A stretch of 64,000 nt of DNA from Lachnospiraceae bacterium (GCA_017432565.1 JAFRIW010000050.1:20243-84242); one strand, 5' to 3'. Counted from the first letter of the stretch, positions 25,210 to 33,633 are shown. Numbers and translations are program-made. Notes: generated by a model not told the origin, from the sequence alone.

Positions 25210-26337
25210 ATGCAGAGAACAGAAGGAAATGAAAACTTCACACGGAGGAGAAGAGTCAGAAGGAACACGCGGCTCGGCAGCACACTGCTGAAAGTCGCCG
25301 GTGTGTGCTTCGCCGCAATTCTTGTGGTGCTGTTTCTGAACTGGCTCTATCTGCAGGACGGGCAGAACCGATACCACGAGCTGGACAAATTCGGCTGGAT
25401 CGGCGAGGGATACGAGCCCTCGTATCTCTCCAACGTGGGCAGCTCCCACGGCGCCTACGGACTGGACTACAGTGAAATCGAGGCGCAGGGCCTGCGGTGT
25501 TTTAATTTTGCCCTGCCGAGCCAGATGTTTGATCAGGATCTGGCGGTGCTGCAGCAGTTTCAGGAGGGACTTGCCCCCGGCGGTGTGATGCTGATCCCGA
25601 TTTCCTATTTCTCCTTCAACGACGAGACGGTGACGGAGGTGGAGCGGGAAGGCCGGGCGACCAGATATTATCAGTTTGTGGATCCGGAGTATATTCCAGA
25701 TTACGACTGGTTTGTCGATCTCACGACGCACCGCATGCCGGTTTTAAGCGGCGGCTACAAGCTGCTGCTGGTTCCCTCCCACATCATTGAGCAGAAAAAG
25801 GCGGACCGGGAGGCGGAAGAGGCGAGGCTTTCACTGCATGTCCTGGCTGCGGAGAGCGAAGAGAGCGCGGAGACGGCTGACGCAGAGGCGGAAAACAGCG
25901 ATGCGGAGGCTGCGCAGGAATCGGAAGAACCGGATGAGTTCGAGCAGGTCGGCTGGGACCGGTTCGTGCGGCATTTTGAGAACAAGCCGGATTACTTCCT
26001 GCCGGAGCGGGAGCAGCAGCTGCGGGATCTGATCGCCTTCTGCAGGGAGAAGGAAGTGACGCCGGTCCTCATCACCATGCCCTTCCACCGGGCTTACACG
26101 GATCTGATTCATGAGGATTTCCTGGAGACTTTTGACCAGGAGGTGGACAGGATCGCACAGGAGACCGGAACAAATTATTACAACTACGGTATGGACGAAC
26201 GGTTCAGAGACAACCGGGCGCTGTTTGGCAACGCGGATCATCTGAATGAGGAAGGCGCTCTGTATTTCACACAGCTGATCTGCAGCGAAATCCCGGAAAT
26301 CCGGGAGATGCTGGAGCAGCACGGGATTACGCCGTAA
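25210..26337 (+). CDS. SGNH/DltD-like membrane-anchored protein, MBOAT partner 1
   Basis: 375 residues. One membrane segment (about 26-47) and an extracellular SGNH-like domain. The nucleophile block reads GSSHG (Ser78 or Ser79) instead of the usual GDS, as in DltD-like proteins. The C-terminal catalytic pair is in NADHLNEEG. Between about residues 213 and 250 it carries an Ala/Glu/Asp-rich acidic insertion that is probably disordered. It follows MBOAT 1 by four bases and probably completes acyl transfer to the glycan outside the membrane. The ATG is preceded by only a weak Shine-Dalgarno, so it may be reached by translational coupling. Confidence 0.75.
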   Translation: MQRTEGNENFTRRRRVRRNTRLGSTLLKVAGVCFAAILVVLFLNWLYLQDGQNRYHELDKFGWIGEGYEPSYLSNVGSSHGAYGLDYSEIEAQGLRCFNFALPSQMFDQDLAVLQQFQEGLAPGGVMLIPISYFSFNDETVTEVEREGRATRYYQFVDPEYIPDYDWFVDLTTHRMPVLSGGYKLLLVPSHIIEQKKADREAEEARLSLHVLAAESEESAETADAEAENSDAEAAQESEEPDEFEQVGWDRFVRHFENKPDYFLPEREQQLRDLIAFCREKEVTPVLITMPFHRAYTDLIHEDFLETFDQEVDRIAQETGTNYYNYGMDERFRDNRALFGNADHLNEEGALYFTQLICSEIPEIREMLEQHGITP

Positions 26338-26368
26338 AGAACAAGGCGGCCAGAACAAAGGAGAAAAG

Positions 26369-28225
26369 ATGATTCCATATCCTTTTGACGCGGATGAACT
26401 GCTGAAAAAATCGAAAAAGCTCCGCCGGGAGCTTCTCTCGGATGGCTCGTCCCGCATTCGGAAAAAGATCGCCGTACTGGGCGGCTCCACAACCCATGAC
26501 ATCGTCCGGATGATGGAGCTGTTTTTGCTGGACGAGGGCATTGAGCCGGTTTTTTACGAGTCGGAATACGCTCAGTATTATGAGGACGCGGTCTTCGGAA
26601 ATCCGGAGCTGGATGCTTTTATGCCGGATGTGGTCTATATCCACACCACCTTCCGGAATCTGAAGGAGCTGCCCGCCCCGGAGAGCAGCGAAGAGGAGGC
26701 GGATGCACTGGCGCAGGCCGCCCTGGAAAAGCTCGAGAGCTGCTGGCAGGGCATTCACAGCCGGTACCACTGCCCGGTCATCCAGAATAATTACGAATAT
26801 CCGCCCTTCCGGGTGCTCGGAAACAGTGAGGCGGTGGAAGTGCAGGGAACCGTCCGTTTCGTGCGGACTCTGAATGAGCGGATGGCGGAGCGAATTCGCC
26901 GGTGCCGACAGGAGAGCGGGCCGGCCGTCTATCTGCACGACTACAATTACCTCGCCGCGCGCATCGGTCTGGACCGGTTTCTGGACGATGCTTTCTGGAA
27001 TCTTTATAAGTACGCGCTGTCCATGCAGTCCATTCCGGAACTTGCGTACAGCGTCACGCGCATCGTCAAATCGCTGTTCGGCCGGAACAAAAAGATTCTC
27101 GCGCTGGATCTGGACAACACCCTCTGGGGCGGCGTGATCGGAGACGACGGCCCGGACGGCATCGAGCTGGGCGAGGAGACGGCGCTCGGGGAGACCTTCC
27201 GGGAATTCCAGTCCTACGTGAAGAAACTGAAAGGCATCGGCGTGATGCTGGCCGTCGACTCCAAGAACGATGAGGAAAACGCGCTCGCGGGCTTAAACCA
27301 CCCGGAGAGCATTTTAAAGCCGGAGGATTTTGTGAGCATCCGGGCGAACTGGGATCCGAAGAGCCTGAACCTGGTCCGCATCGCGGAAGATGTTAATGTC
27401 CTTCCGGAGTCGGCGGTTTTCGCCGACGACAATCCCGCGGAGCGGGAAATCATCCGGCAGCAGGTGCCGGGCGCGGCCGTGCCGGAGCTGGGCTCGCCGG
27501 AAGACTATATCCGCATCCTGGATCACGCGGGTTATTTCGAAGTCACGTCCCTGACCGACGATGACAGGAGCCGCAGCGAGATGGTCCGGGCGAACGCGGA
27601 GCGGAAAAAGGCGCAGAGCTCCTTCGCGGATTACGGGGAATATCTGAAATCCCTGGAGATGAAGGCGCAGATCGGCCCCTTCGAGAAGCTGTATTTCCCG
27701 CGGATCACCCAGCTGACCAACAAGAGCAACCAGTTCAATCTGACGACAAAGCGCTGCACGGAGGAAGAAATCGCGCAGGCCGCCGCGGACCCGGAAATGG
27801 TGACGCTGTGCGGGCGGCTCTCGGACAAATTCGGCGACAACGGCATCGTCTCCCTGATTATCGGCAGCGAGGCGATGATGACCGCGGATGCGCCGGGTCA
27901 GAAGGAGGGAGAGCCGGAGGGCAAAGGCATCGTCACCGGGCAGAAGGCGCTCCTCATCGACCTGTGGCTGATGAGCTGCCGCGTCTTGAAACGGGATATG
28001 GAATACGCTATGATGGATGAACTGGCGGTCGAATGCATGCGGCGCGGTCTGTCCGCCATCTTCGGATACTACTATCCGACGGCAAAAAACGGCATGGTCC
28101 GGGATTTTTACGACCGCATGGGCTTTACGAAAATACACGAGGATCCCGCCGGCAATACCGTCTGGCGCTATGATCTTCCAAATGTCTATACCGCGAAGAA
28201 CCGGTATATTCAGATCGAAAAATAA
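26369..28225 (+). CDS. FkbH-like HAD-IIIC protein (probable ACP loading enzyme)
   Basis: 618 residues in three parts: an N-terminal SGNH-like segment (LGGSTTHD...), a HAD-IIIC domain with D247 and D249 in LDLDNTLWGG, and a C-terminal GNAT-like domain (NQFNLTTKR and PTAKNGMVRDFYDRMGF). FkbH proteins of polyketide pathways take 1,3-bisphosphoglycerate, remove phosphate, and load glyceryl onto an ACP. Here an ACP gene lies downstream in the same operon. In those relatives the loop after the HAD core reads C-S-K-N; here it is D297-S-K-N, so the covalent cysteine route may not apply and the acyl group may differ. Preceded by GGAGAAAAG Shine-Dalgarno. Confidence 0.85.
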   Translation: MIPYPFDADELLKKSKKLRRELLSDGSSRIRKKIAVLGGSTTHDIVRMMELFLLDEGIEPVFYESEYAQYYEDAVFGNPELDAFMPDVVYIHTTFRNLKELPAPESSEEEADALAQAALEKLESCWQGIHSRYHCPVIQNNYEYPPFRVLGNSEAVEVQGTVRFVRTLNERMAERIRRCRQESGPAVYLHDYNYLAARIGLDRFLDDAFWNLYKYALSMQSIPELAYSVTRIVKSLFGRNKKILALDLDNTLWGGVIGDDGPDGIELGEETALGETFREFQSYVKKLKGIGVMLAVDSKNDEENALAGLNHPESILKPEDFVSIRANWDPKSLNLVRIAEDVNVLPESAVFADDNPAEREIIRQQVPGAAVPELGSPEDYIRILDHAGYFEVTSLTDDDRSRSEMVRANAERKKAQSSFADYGEYLKSLEMKAQIGPFEKLYFPRITQLTNKSNQFNLTTKRCTEEEIAQAAADPEMVTLCGRLSDKFGDNGIVSLIIGSEAMMTADAPGQKEGEPEGKGIVTGQKALLIDLWLMSCRVLKRDMEYAMMDELAVECMRRGLSAIFGYYYPTAKNGMVRDFYDRMGFTKIHEDPAGNTVWRYDLPNVYTAKNRYIQIEK

Positions 28226-28240
28226 ACGAAGGAAAACACA

Positions 28241-29665
28241 GTGGTCTTCAGTTCAATGGTGTTTCTGTGGATCTTCTTCCCGGCTGTCTTTGTTCTCAGC
28301 CGCCTGATCCGGAAACCGAAACAACAGAATATCGTTCTTCTGCTGGCGAGCCTCTTCTTCTATGCGTGGGGAGAGCCCCGGTATATTTTCCTTCTGCTTT
28401 TCTCCGTGCTGATGAACTGGAGCTTCGGCCTGCTGATTGACCGGGACCGGCCGCGGGCCAGACTCTGGCTGATCCTGTCGGTGATCGGCAATCTGGGACT
28501 TTTAGGCTATTTCAAATACTGCAATTTCTTCCTGCGGACGCTGGACCGGCTTCTGCCGTCTGTCGCCGTTCCGACTACGAATATTGCGCTTCCCATCGGC
28601 ATCTCCTTCTTCACCTTCCAGGCCATGAGCTATGTCATTGACCTGTACAGAGGAGAGATCAAAGTCCAGAAGAATCTGCTGAACCTGATGCTTTACATCT
28701 CCTTCTTCCCGCAGCTGATCGCGGGCCCGATTGTGCGCTACATCGACATCGAGGCGCAGATTGAGAACCGCAGTCCCGGAAGAGAGGATCTCGCGCAGGG
28801 CTTCAGGCGCTTCGTCTACGGTCTGGGCAAAAAGGTGATCCTGGCCAATATGCTGGCGGTCTCCGCGGACAATCTGTTCGCCCTCGCACCGGAGCAGATG
28901 AGCTCTCTGTACGCCTGGGCGGCGGCGCTGTTTTACTCCCTGCAGATTTATTACGACTTCTCCGGCTATTCGGACATGGCCATCGGCATGGGCCGGATGT
29001 TCGGCTTCAATTTCCTGGAAAACTTCCGCTACCCGTATATTTCCATGTCCATCCAGGAATTCTGGCACAGATGGCACATTTCCCTGTCCACCTGGTTCCG
29101 GGAATATCTGTACATTCCGTTGGGCGGAAACCGCAAAGGGAAAGTGCGGACCTACCTGAACCTGTTTATTGTCTTCGCCACCACGGGACTGTGGCACGGC
29201 GCGAGCTGGAACTTTGTCGGCTGGGGTCTCTACCACGGCCTGTTCCTGATTCTGGAGCGCATGGGCTTTTCCAATATTCTGAAAAAGGATAAAACCCATT
29301 TCCTCTCCCGTGTCTACACGCTGGTGGTCGTGATGATCGGCTGGGTCTTCTTCCGCGTGGAATCCGTGCGGCAGGGCTTTGCGATTGTGCAGAGAATGCT
29401 GCTGCCCTGGAAATATACCGCACCGGGACCGGGCGTCGTGTCGGGCGTCCTGTTCAGCAGCCAGACGATCCTGGCGATGGTTCTGGGCGTGATCGGATGC
29501 GGGCTGATGCAGCGGATCTTTTCAAAATACAGACGGCTCGGGCATATTTCGGAGTCCTTTATAAACAGCCCGTGGGAAGCCCTGTGGCTGACGATTGTCC
29601 TGTTTTACTCGATCCTGCTGCTGGCAAACAATACTTATAATCCGTTTATTTATTTCCGCTTCTGA
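28241..29665 (+). CDS. MBOAT-family membrane O-acyltransferase, copy 2
   Basis: 474 residues starting at GTG 28241, since MVFSS is the normal first block of this family and GAAGGAAAA precedes it. Motifs: PIGISFFTFQ, FWHRWHISLSTWFREYLYIPLGG, catalytic H319 in LWHGASWNF. It is similar in plan to MBOAT 1 but clearly diverged. It lies 15 bases after the FkbH-like gene and is followed by a DHHW/AlgX-like partner. Two MBOAT-SGNH pairs flanking one FkbH-like enzyme suggests either two acceptor sites or two donors. Confidence 0.92.
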   Translation: MVFSSMVFLWIFFPAVFVLSRLIRKPKQQNIVLLLASLFFYAWGEPRYIFLLLFSVLMNWSFGLLIDRDRPRARLWLILSVIGNLGLLGYFKYCNFFLRTLDRLLPSVAVPTTNIALPIGISFFTFQAMSYVIDLYRGEIKVQKNLLNLMLYISFFPQLIAGPIVRYIDIEAQIENRSPGREDLAQGFRRFVYGLGKKVILANMLAVSADNLFALAPEQMSSLYAWAAALFYSLQIYYDFSGYSDMAIGMGRMFGFNFLENFRYPYISMSIQEFWHRWHISLSTWFREYLYIPLGGNRKGKVRTYLNLFIVFATTGLWHGASWNFVGWGLYHGLFLILERMGFSNILKKDKTHFLSRVYTLVVVMIGWVFFRVESVRQGFAIVQRMLLPWKYTAPGPGVVSGVLFSSQTILAMVLGVIGCGLMQRIFSKYRRLGHISESFINSPWEALWLTIVLFYSILLLANNTYNPFIYFRF

Positions 29666-29687
29666 GCGGCGAAAGAGAAGCTGACAC

Positions 29688-30842
29688 ATGAAGAAAGCAC
29701 TGCAGCAATATTATATCGTGCTGATGGCCGGGCTGATTGTCCTCCCGGTACTGCTTTTTGCGCTGTTCGGACGCTTTCTGGACACACAGAACTACGAAAA
29801 CCGCACGCTGGCGCAGATGCCCTCGCTGACCGGCGAAGAACGCGTGAGCATCGAGGAGTACCCCTCCGCCTTTGAGGAGTGGTTCAATGAAAACCTTCCT
29901 TTCCGGAACCAGCTGATTACCCTGAACGGCCTGTTCGACTATTATGTGCTGAAAACCTCCTCCTCGAAGTCCGTCATTGTCGGTAAAGAGGGCTGGCTGT
30001 TCTACAAAGGCGCACAGGTAAACGACGAAGATCCGGTGTCGGATTACAACGGCTCCAATCTCTTCACACAGGAGGAGCTGGAGACGATCCGGACGAATAT
30101 GGTCACGGCGCGGGACGAGCTGGCGGCGCAGGGGAAAGAGTTCATTATTTTCATCGCGCCTAATAAAGAGCGGGTCTACAGCGAATATATGCCCGGCTCC
30201 TACGGGGAAATGGCGGAGCACGGCCGGATGCGCCAGGTCATCGACTATCTCCGGGAGACGACGGACCTGCAGGTGGTCTGCCCCTATGACACGCTGATGG
30301 AGTACAAGAAAAACCATCCGGACACGCCGGTCTATTACCGGTTCGACACCCACTGGAACTATCTGGGTGCCTATATCGGGGCGCGCGAGCTGAATTTTGC
30401 CTTCGGATACTTCCTGCCGGGGCCCGACGACACGACGTGGGAGTACGGGGATGCGCCTTCGGGCGATCTGGCCAGACTCATTCATCTGGAAAAGATCTTA
30501 AAGGACCCGGATGCCTTCTACGTGAAGGACTACACGAATTATGCGATGACCGAGGACGTGAACGCACTGGGCAACGAGTTCCGGTTCCATAATATTTATG
30601 AGAGCGGAGACCCCCGCAAGCTGTTTATCATCGGAGATTCCTTCTCCGCCGTCATGGCAAAATTTGCCTGCTGTCAGTTTAATGACTCTTACGTGAATTT
30701 CTATTATAATTACAATCACATGATGCTGCTGCAGGAGAACCCGGACATCGTGGTGTACGAGACGGTGGAGCGGTATATGAAGAATATGCTGGACTTCTCG
30801 CTGGAGGACGGCATCGGCGCGAAACAGCCGGAGGAGCTGTGA
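29688..30842 (+). CDS. DHHW/AlgX-AlgJ-like SGNH protein, MBOAT partner 2
   Basis: 384 residues. An N-terminal signal anchor (about 8-30) and an extracellular SGNH hydrolase-like domain of the AlgX/AlgJ (DHHW) type. The catalytic Asp-His pair is D220-x-H222 followed by W223 in FDTHWNYLGAY, and the nucleophile is S318 in IGDSFS. The GWLFYKG block is typical of the family. AlgX/AlgJ proteins accept acyl groups handed over by an MBOAT and place them on polysaccharide. Lies 22 bases after MBOAT 2. A C-terminal Tyr/Asn-rich segment precedes the end. Confidence 0.85.
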   Translation: MKKALQQYYIVLMAGLIVLPVLLFALFGRFLDTQNYENRTLAQMPSLTGEERVSIEEYPSAFEEWFNENLPFRNQLITLNGLFDYYVLKTSSSKSVIVGKEGWLFYKGAQVNDEDPVSDYNGSNLFTQEELETIRTNMVTARDELAAQGKEFIIFIAPNKERVYSEYMPGSYGEMAEHGRMRQVIDYLRETTDLQVVCPYDTLMEYKKNHPDTPVYYRFDTHWNYLGAYIGARELNFAFGYFLPGPDDTTWEYGDAPSGDLARLIHLEKILKDPDAFYVKDYTNYAMTEDVNALGNEFRFHNIYESGDPRKLFIIGDSFSAVMAKFACCQFNDSYVNFYYNYNHMMLLQENPDIVVYETVERYMKNMLDFSLEDGIGAKQPEEL

Positions 30843-30885
30843 CGGAACTGCCGGCAGAAAGGCTTAAGGCACGAAAGGAAAGAAG

Positions 30886-31128
30886 ATGAGCAGAGAAGAA
30901 ATCTTTGAAAAGCTGAATGAAGTATTCCGCGACGTTTTTGACGACGAGGAGATCGAGGTCGGCGAAGAGACGACAGCCGCGGACATCGACGGCTGGGATT
31001 CGCTGGAGCACATCAATCTGATCGCCGCGGTGGAGCAGGAATTCGGCGTGAAGTTCACCATGGGACAGGTAGTCACCATGAAAAATGTGGGCGAGATGGC
31101 CCGCCTGATCGAAGAAAAGCTCGCCTGA
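30886..31128 (+). CDS. Acyl carrier protein
   Basis: 80 residues, acidic, four-helix ACP. The phosphopantetheine attachment serine is S39 in GWDSLEHINL. It is closest in style to stand-alone ACPs of secondary pathways (Dlt- or FkbH-type) rather than AcpP, whose motif is usually DSLD. Last gene of the MBOAT-SGNH-FkbH-MBOAT-DHHW run; its likely loader is the FkbH-like protein, and its acyl load the substrate of the MBOATs. AAAGGAAAG Shine-Dalgarno. Directly followed by a terminator-like hairpin. Confidence 0.92.
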   Translation: MSREEIFEKLNEVFRDVFDDEEIEVGEETTAADIDGWDSLEHINLIAAVEQEFGVKFTMGQVVTMKNVGEMARLIEEKLA

Positions 31129-31147
31129 CAGGCGCTTTTCAAGGCTT
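31115..31147 (+). terminator. Terminator after the ACP gene
   Basis: AAAAG...CGCC (31122-31125), loop TGACA, GGCG (31131-31134), then CTTTT, with a second short T-run at 31145. The stem begins within the last codons of the ACP gene and ends the FkbH/MBOAT operon. Confidence 0.6.
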
Positions 31148-31166
31148 TTTCAGGGCTGTGCCGCGG

Positions 31167-31574
31167 TTATGCCTCGGGGTCGTCAATCACCTCGATCATA
31201 CCCAGGGCGGGATGCAGCAGGAAAACAACGTTCCGGTTCTCCAGTGCGGGAGCCGGAGCTTTTTCTGTAATCGGGAGATAGCCCATCTCCCGGAGCGCGG
31301 AAAGATCCTCCGGAAAATGTGCGGAGAGATAGCAGATGTGATAGGGCGCGTTCTTCATGCGCTGCAGAAGACCGGAGACGTCGGAGTCCTTCCGGTAAGG
31401 GCTGACCAGCTCGATGCAGGTCCCGTCCTTCTCGATAAAGGAAATGTCGATGCCGCGGGATTCGTCGCGCACCCAGTCCGCCCGAACCCGGTAGCCCAGA
31501 TCCTCAAAGGCAGCTCTGGCCGCGTCTTTTTTCCGCACAAGATAGCCGATATGATGTATCTTCAGATTCAGCAT
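31167..31574 (-). CDS. VOC-family (glyoxalase-fold) protein
   Basis: 135 residues from the ATG complementing 31572-31574, with GGAGAAGAGAG before it. Starts with the fold's typical HHIGYLV segment, and contains an ELVSP motif and a second half ending MIEVIDDP, giving the paired beta-alpha-beta-beta-beta units. Related proteins include methylmalonyl-CoA epimerases and other metal-dependent isomerases or epimerases. Set opposite the MBOAT/ACP operon and divergent from the third MBOAT. A role in modifying the acyl donor (for example epimerising it) is possible but unproven. Confidence 0.78.
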   Translation of the reverse strand: MLNLKIHHIGYLVRKKDAARAAFEDLGYRVRADWVRDESRGIDISFIEKDGTCIELVSPYRKDSDVSGLLQRMKNAPYHICYLSAHFPEDLSALREMGYLPITEKAPAPALENRNVVFLLHPALGMIEVIDDPEA

Positions 31575-31609
31575 AGTCTCTCTTCTCCGTTTCCGGGCTG
31601 ACCCGTTCA

Positions 31610-31618
31610 TGCTATAAT
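31610..31618 (+). promoter_or_regulatory. Extended -10 in the VOC/MBOAT 3 divergent gap
   Basis: TG-C-TATAAT with consensus TATAAT at 31613-31618, plus strand. It could drive MBOAT 3 (start 31735) or a short RNA that ends at the inverted repeat 31670-31715. Confidence 0.5.
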
Positions 31619-31669
31619 AACTGCGGTGCGCACACCTATTTGTTAGTATAACACAAACTTTAAGCCGGA

Positions 31670-31715
31670 AAGATACATAAGGGCCTCGGCGGCCGTCCGG
31701 GCCCTTATGTATCTT
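31670..31715. repeat. Perfect 16-bp inverted repeat
   Basis: AAGATACATAAGGGCC (31670-31685) and its exact complement (31700-31715) flank a 14-base GC-rich loop. It lies between the promoter-like TATAAT at 31613 and the start of MBOAT 3. No T-tract follows on the plus strand beyond CTTG. It may be an attenuator hairpin, a regulator site or a short-RNA terminator. Confidence 0.85.
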
Positions 31716-31734
31716 GAAAGCATATGAATGTGTA

Positions 31735-33255
31735 ATGGATATCACCTCTTTTTATTTTTTGTGTTTTTATGCAGTTCTGCTGCTTCTGTATTATGTACTG
31801 CCAAGGCGCCTCCAGTGGCCGCTGCTGCTGGCGGCGAGTCTGTTTGTGTACGGCGCGCCGTGGCACCGGATTCTGCTGGTCTGGCCGCTTGCGGCCTGTG
31901 CGGTGACCTGGGGCGCTGCGCAGCTGATCCACCGGATCGGGCCTTCGGGTGAAAAACGCGGCCTGTGTCGGACGATCCTGATTGCCGACGCGGTGATTCT
32001 GATCGGCATTCTCTTTGCCTTCAAATATATCCGGTACGGAAGGGCCATCGATGTGCCTCCGGGTCTGTCCTTTTACACCTTTGCCCTTTTGGGATACGCG
32101 ATCGACGTCTACAACGAAATTGCCGAGCCGCAGAAAAACCCGGCGCGGGTCGGTCTCTACGGCATGTATTTCCCGCTCATGGTCTCGGGCCCTGTGCTGC
32201 GTTTCCGCGAGGACGCGGGGCAGCTTTTCGAACATCACGCCTTTTCCTATGAAAATCTGACTTTCGGCCTGCAGCGGATGCTCTACGGCTTCTTCAAGAA
32301 GCTGGTCATCGCCGAGCGCGCCGGTGTCATCGCGGCCGCGGTCTTCGGCAGTTATACCGCCGAGGGCGGGGATCCCTACGGGGGATGGACCGTTCTCCTC
32401 GGTATTCTGATGTTCACCATCCAGCTCTACACGGACTTCTCCGGCTGCATGGACATCGTGCTGGGTCTCTCCGAGACCTTCGGCCTGCGCCTGCCGGAGA
32501 ACTTCCGCACACCGTTCTTCGCGAAGACCATCGCCGAGTACTGGCGGCGCTGGCACATCACGCTGGGCGTGTGGATGAAGGAATATGTCTTTTATCCGCT
32601 GCTGCGCTCCGCCGCGTTCACGAAGCTCGGCAAGACGCTCCGGGCAAAATGCGGCAAGAAGACCGGGAAGCAGCTCACGACCTTTGCGGCTATGTTCCTG
32701 CTCTGGTTCCTCATCGGTCTGTGGCACGGCGGCGACATCAAGTATGTCATCGGCTCCGGTCTGCTGCACTGGTTCTACATCGTGTTCGGCGAGGCGACGC
32801 TCCCCTTCTTTAAGAAACTGAACGGAAAGCTTCACATCCCCATGGAGGGGCGGGCTGCCGACATTTTCCGCGTGATCCGGACCTTTATCCTGGTCAATAT
32901 CGGCAACACCTTCTTCCGCGCAGCCTCGGCGGGCGCTGCGGTGCGGATGCTCCGGGGCGTGTTCACGGGCGGGCGGAGCGCTCTTGCCGGGGAGGGTTTT
33001 GCGCAGCTGGGTCTGGACCGGATCGAGTGGCTGCTGCTGATCTTCTCAATTCTCGTGCTGATCGTCTTTTCGGTCCTTCAGCACCGGGACGAACTGGCCG
33101 GCCTGGACGATACCCACGCTGTCCGGCGGCGGATTGCGGCGCTTCCGTTTATCCCGAGATGGCTGTTTTATTTTGCCGCCCTGTTCTTTGTGATCCTCTT
33201 CGGACAGTACGGACCGGGCTACTCGGCCGCCGAATTTATCTACCAGGGATTCTGA
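31735..33255 (+). CDS. MBOAT-family membrane O-acyltransferase, copy 3
   Basis: 506 residues from the ATG at 31735, which begins MDITSFYFLCF; an in-frame TTG at 31714 lies in the inverted repeat and is less likely. Family motifs are present but diverged from the other two copies: YWRRWHITLGVWMKEYVFYPLL and catalytic H331 in IGLWHGGDIKYV. It has no SGNH partner beside it. It may share the donor or partner of the preceding operon. Upstream is a striking inverted repeat; only a weak Shine-Dalgarno is visible. Confidence 0.88.
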   Translation: MDITSFYFLCFYAVLLLLYYVLPRRLQWPLLLAASLFVYGAPWHRILLVWPLAACAVTWGAAQLIHRIGPSGEKRGLCRTILIADAVILIGILFAFKYIRYGRAIDVPPGLSFYTFALLGYAIDVYNEIAEPQKNPARVGLYGMYFPLMVSGPVLRFREDAGQLFEHHAFSYENLTFGLQRMLYGFFKKLVIAERAGVIAAAVFGSYTAEGGDPYGGWTVLLGILMFTIQLYTDFSGCMDIVLGLSETFGLRLPENFRTPFFAKTIAEYWRRWHITLGVWMKEYVFYPLLRSAAFTKLGKTLRAKCGKKTGKQLTTFAAMFLLWFLIGLWHGGDIKYVIGSGLLHWFYIVFGEATLPFFKKLNGKLHIPMEGRAADIFRVIRTFILVNIGNTFFRAASAGAAVRMLRGVFTGGRSALAGEGFAQLGLDRIEWLLLIFSILVLIVFSVLQHRDELAGLDDTHAVRRRIAALPFIPRWLFYFAALFFVILFGQYGPGYSAAEFIYQGF

Positions 33256-33298
33256 TGCGCCGGACACCCCTGATTTTACCCTTAAACAGGCGCATCCC

Positions 33299-33328
33299 TT
33301 GACAAAATGCGGCGCGTCTATGTATCAT
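33299..33328 (+). promoter_or_regulatory. Promoter of the SCIFF operon
   Basis: Consensus -35 TTGACA (33299-33304), an 18-base spacer, -10 TATCAT (33323-33328). The SCIFF start follows at 33393. Confidence 0.7.
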
Positions 33329-33392
33329 TATCAGCGAATCAGATTGCATCTCATACCGATATCCGGTATTGACGGGAAAGGAAGGAAGAACG

Positions 33393-33539
33393 ATGAAGCA
33401 TATTCAGACTTTAGAGACCCGCGATATGGCGAAGAGTGCTGTGAACGGCGGCTGCGGCGAGTGCCAGACATCCTGCCAGAGCGCATGCAAGACCAGCTGC
33501 GGTATCGCAAATCAGCCCTGCGAGAAGACCGAGGAGTAA
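33393..33539 (+). CDS. scfA: SCIFF ribosomal peptide precursor (six cysteines in forty-five residues)
   Basis: 48 residues, starting MKHIQTLETR and ending in a Cys-rich half with exactly six cysteines (C21, C24, C28, C32, C36, C43); the segment GGCGECQTSCQSACKTSC is the family's near-invariant core. SCIFF peptides receive thioether cross-links from a radical-SAM maturase, here encoded 94 bases downstream. Function of the mature product is unknown despite its near-universal presence in Clostridia. Strong Shine-Dalgarno (AAGGAAGGAAG). Followed by a stable hairpin that may set the precursor:enzyme ratio. Confidence 0.96.
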   Translation: MKHIQTLETRDMAKSAVNGGCGECQTSCQSACKTSCGIANQPCEKTEE

Positions 33540-33580
33540 ACCGGGTTTTCAGTCAGGCCATACAGACATGCAAGGAAGCT

Positions 33581-33606
33581 GCCGGAGCGCCGCGAGGCGC
33601 TGCGGC
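33581..33606 (+). promoter_or_regulatory. Hairpin between SCIFF precursor and maturase genes
   Basis: GCCG, G-G mismatch, AGCGCC, GCGA tetraloop (33592-33595), GGCGCT, CGGC ending at 33606: a ten-pair stem. It may act as a partial terminator or mRNA stabiliser, so that more precursor than enzyme is made. Confidence 0.6.
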
Positions 33607-33633
33607 GTTCTGTTATCATAGGGGTTTTTATTT

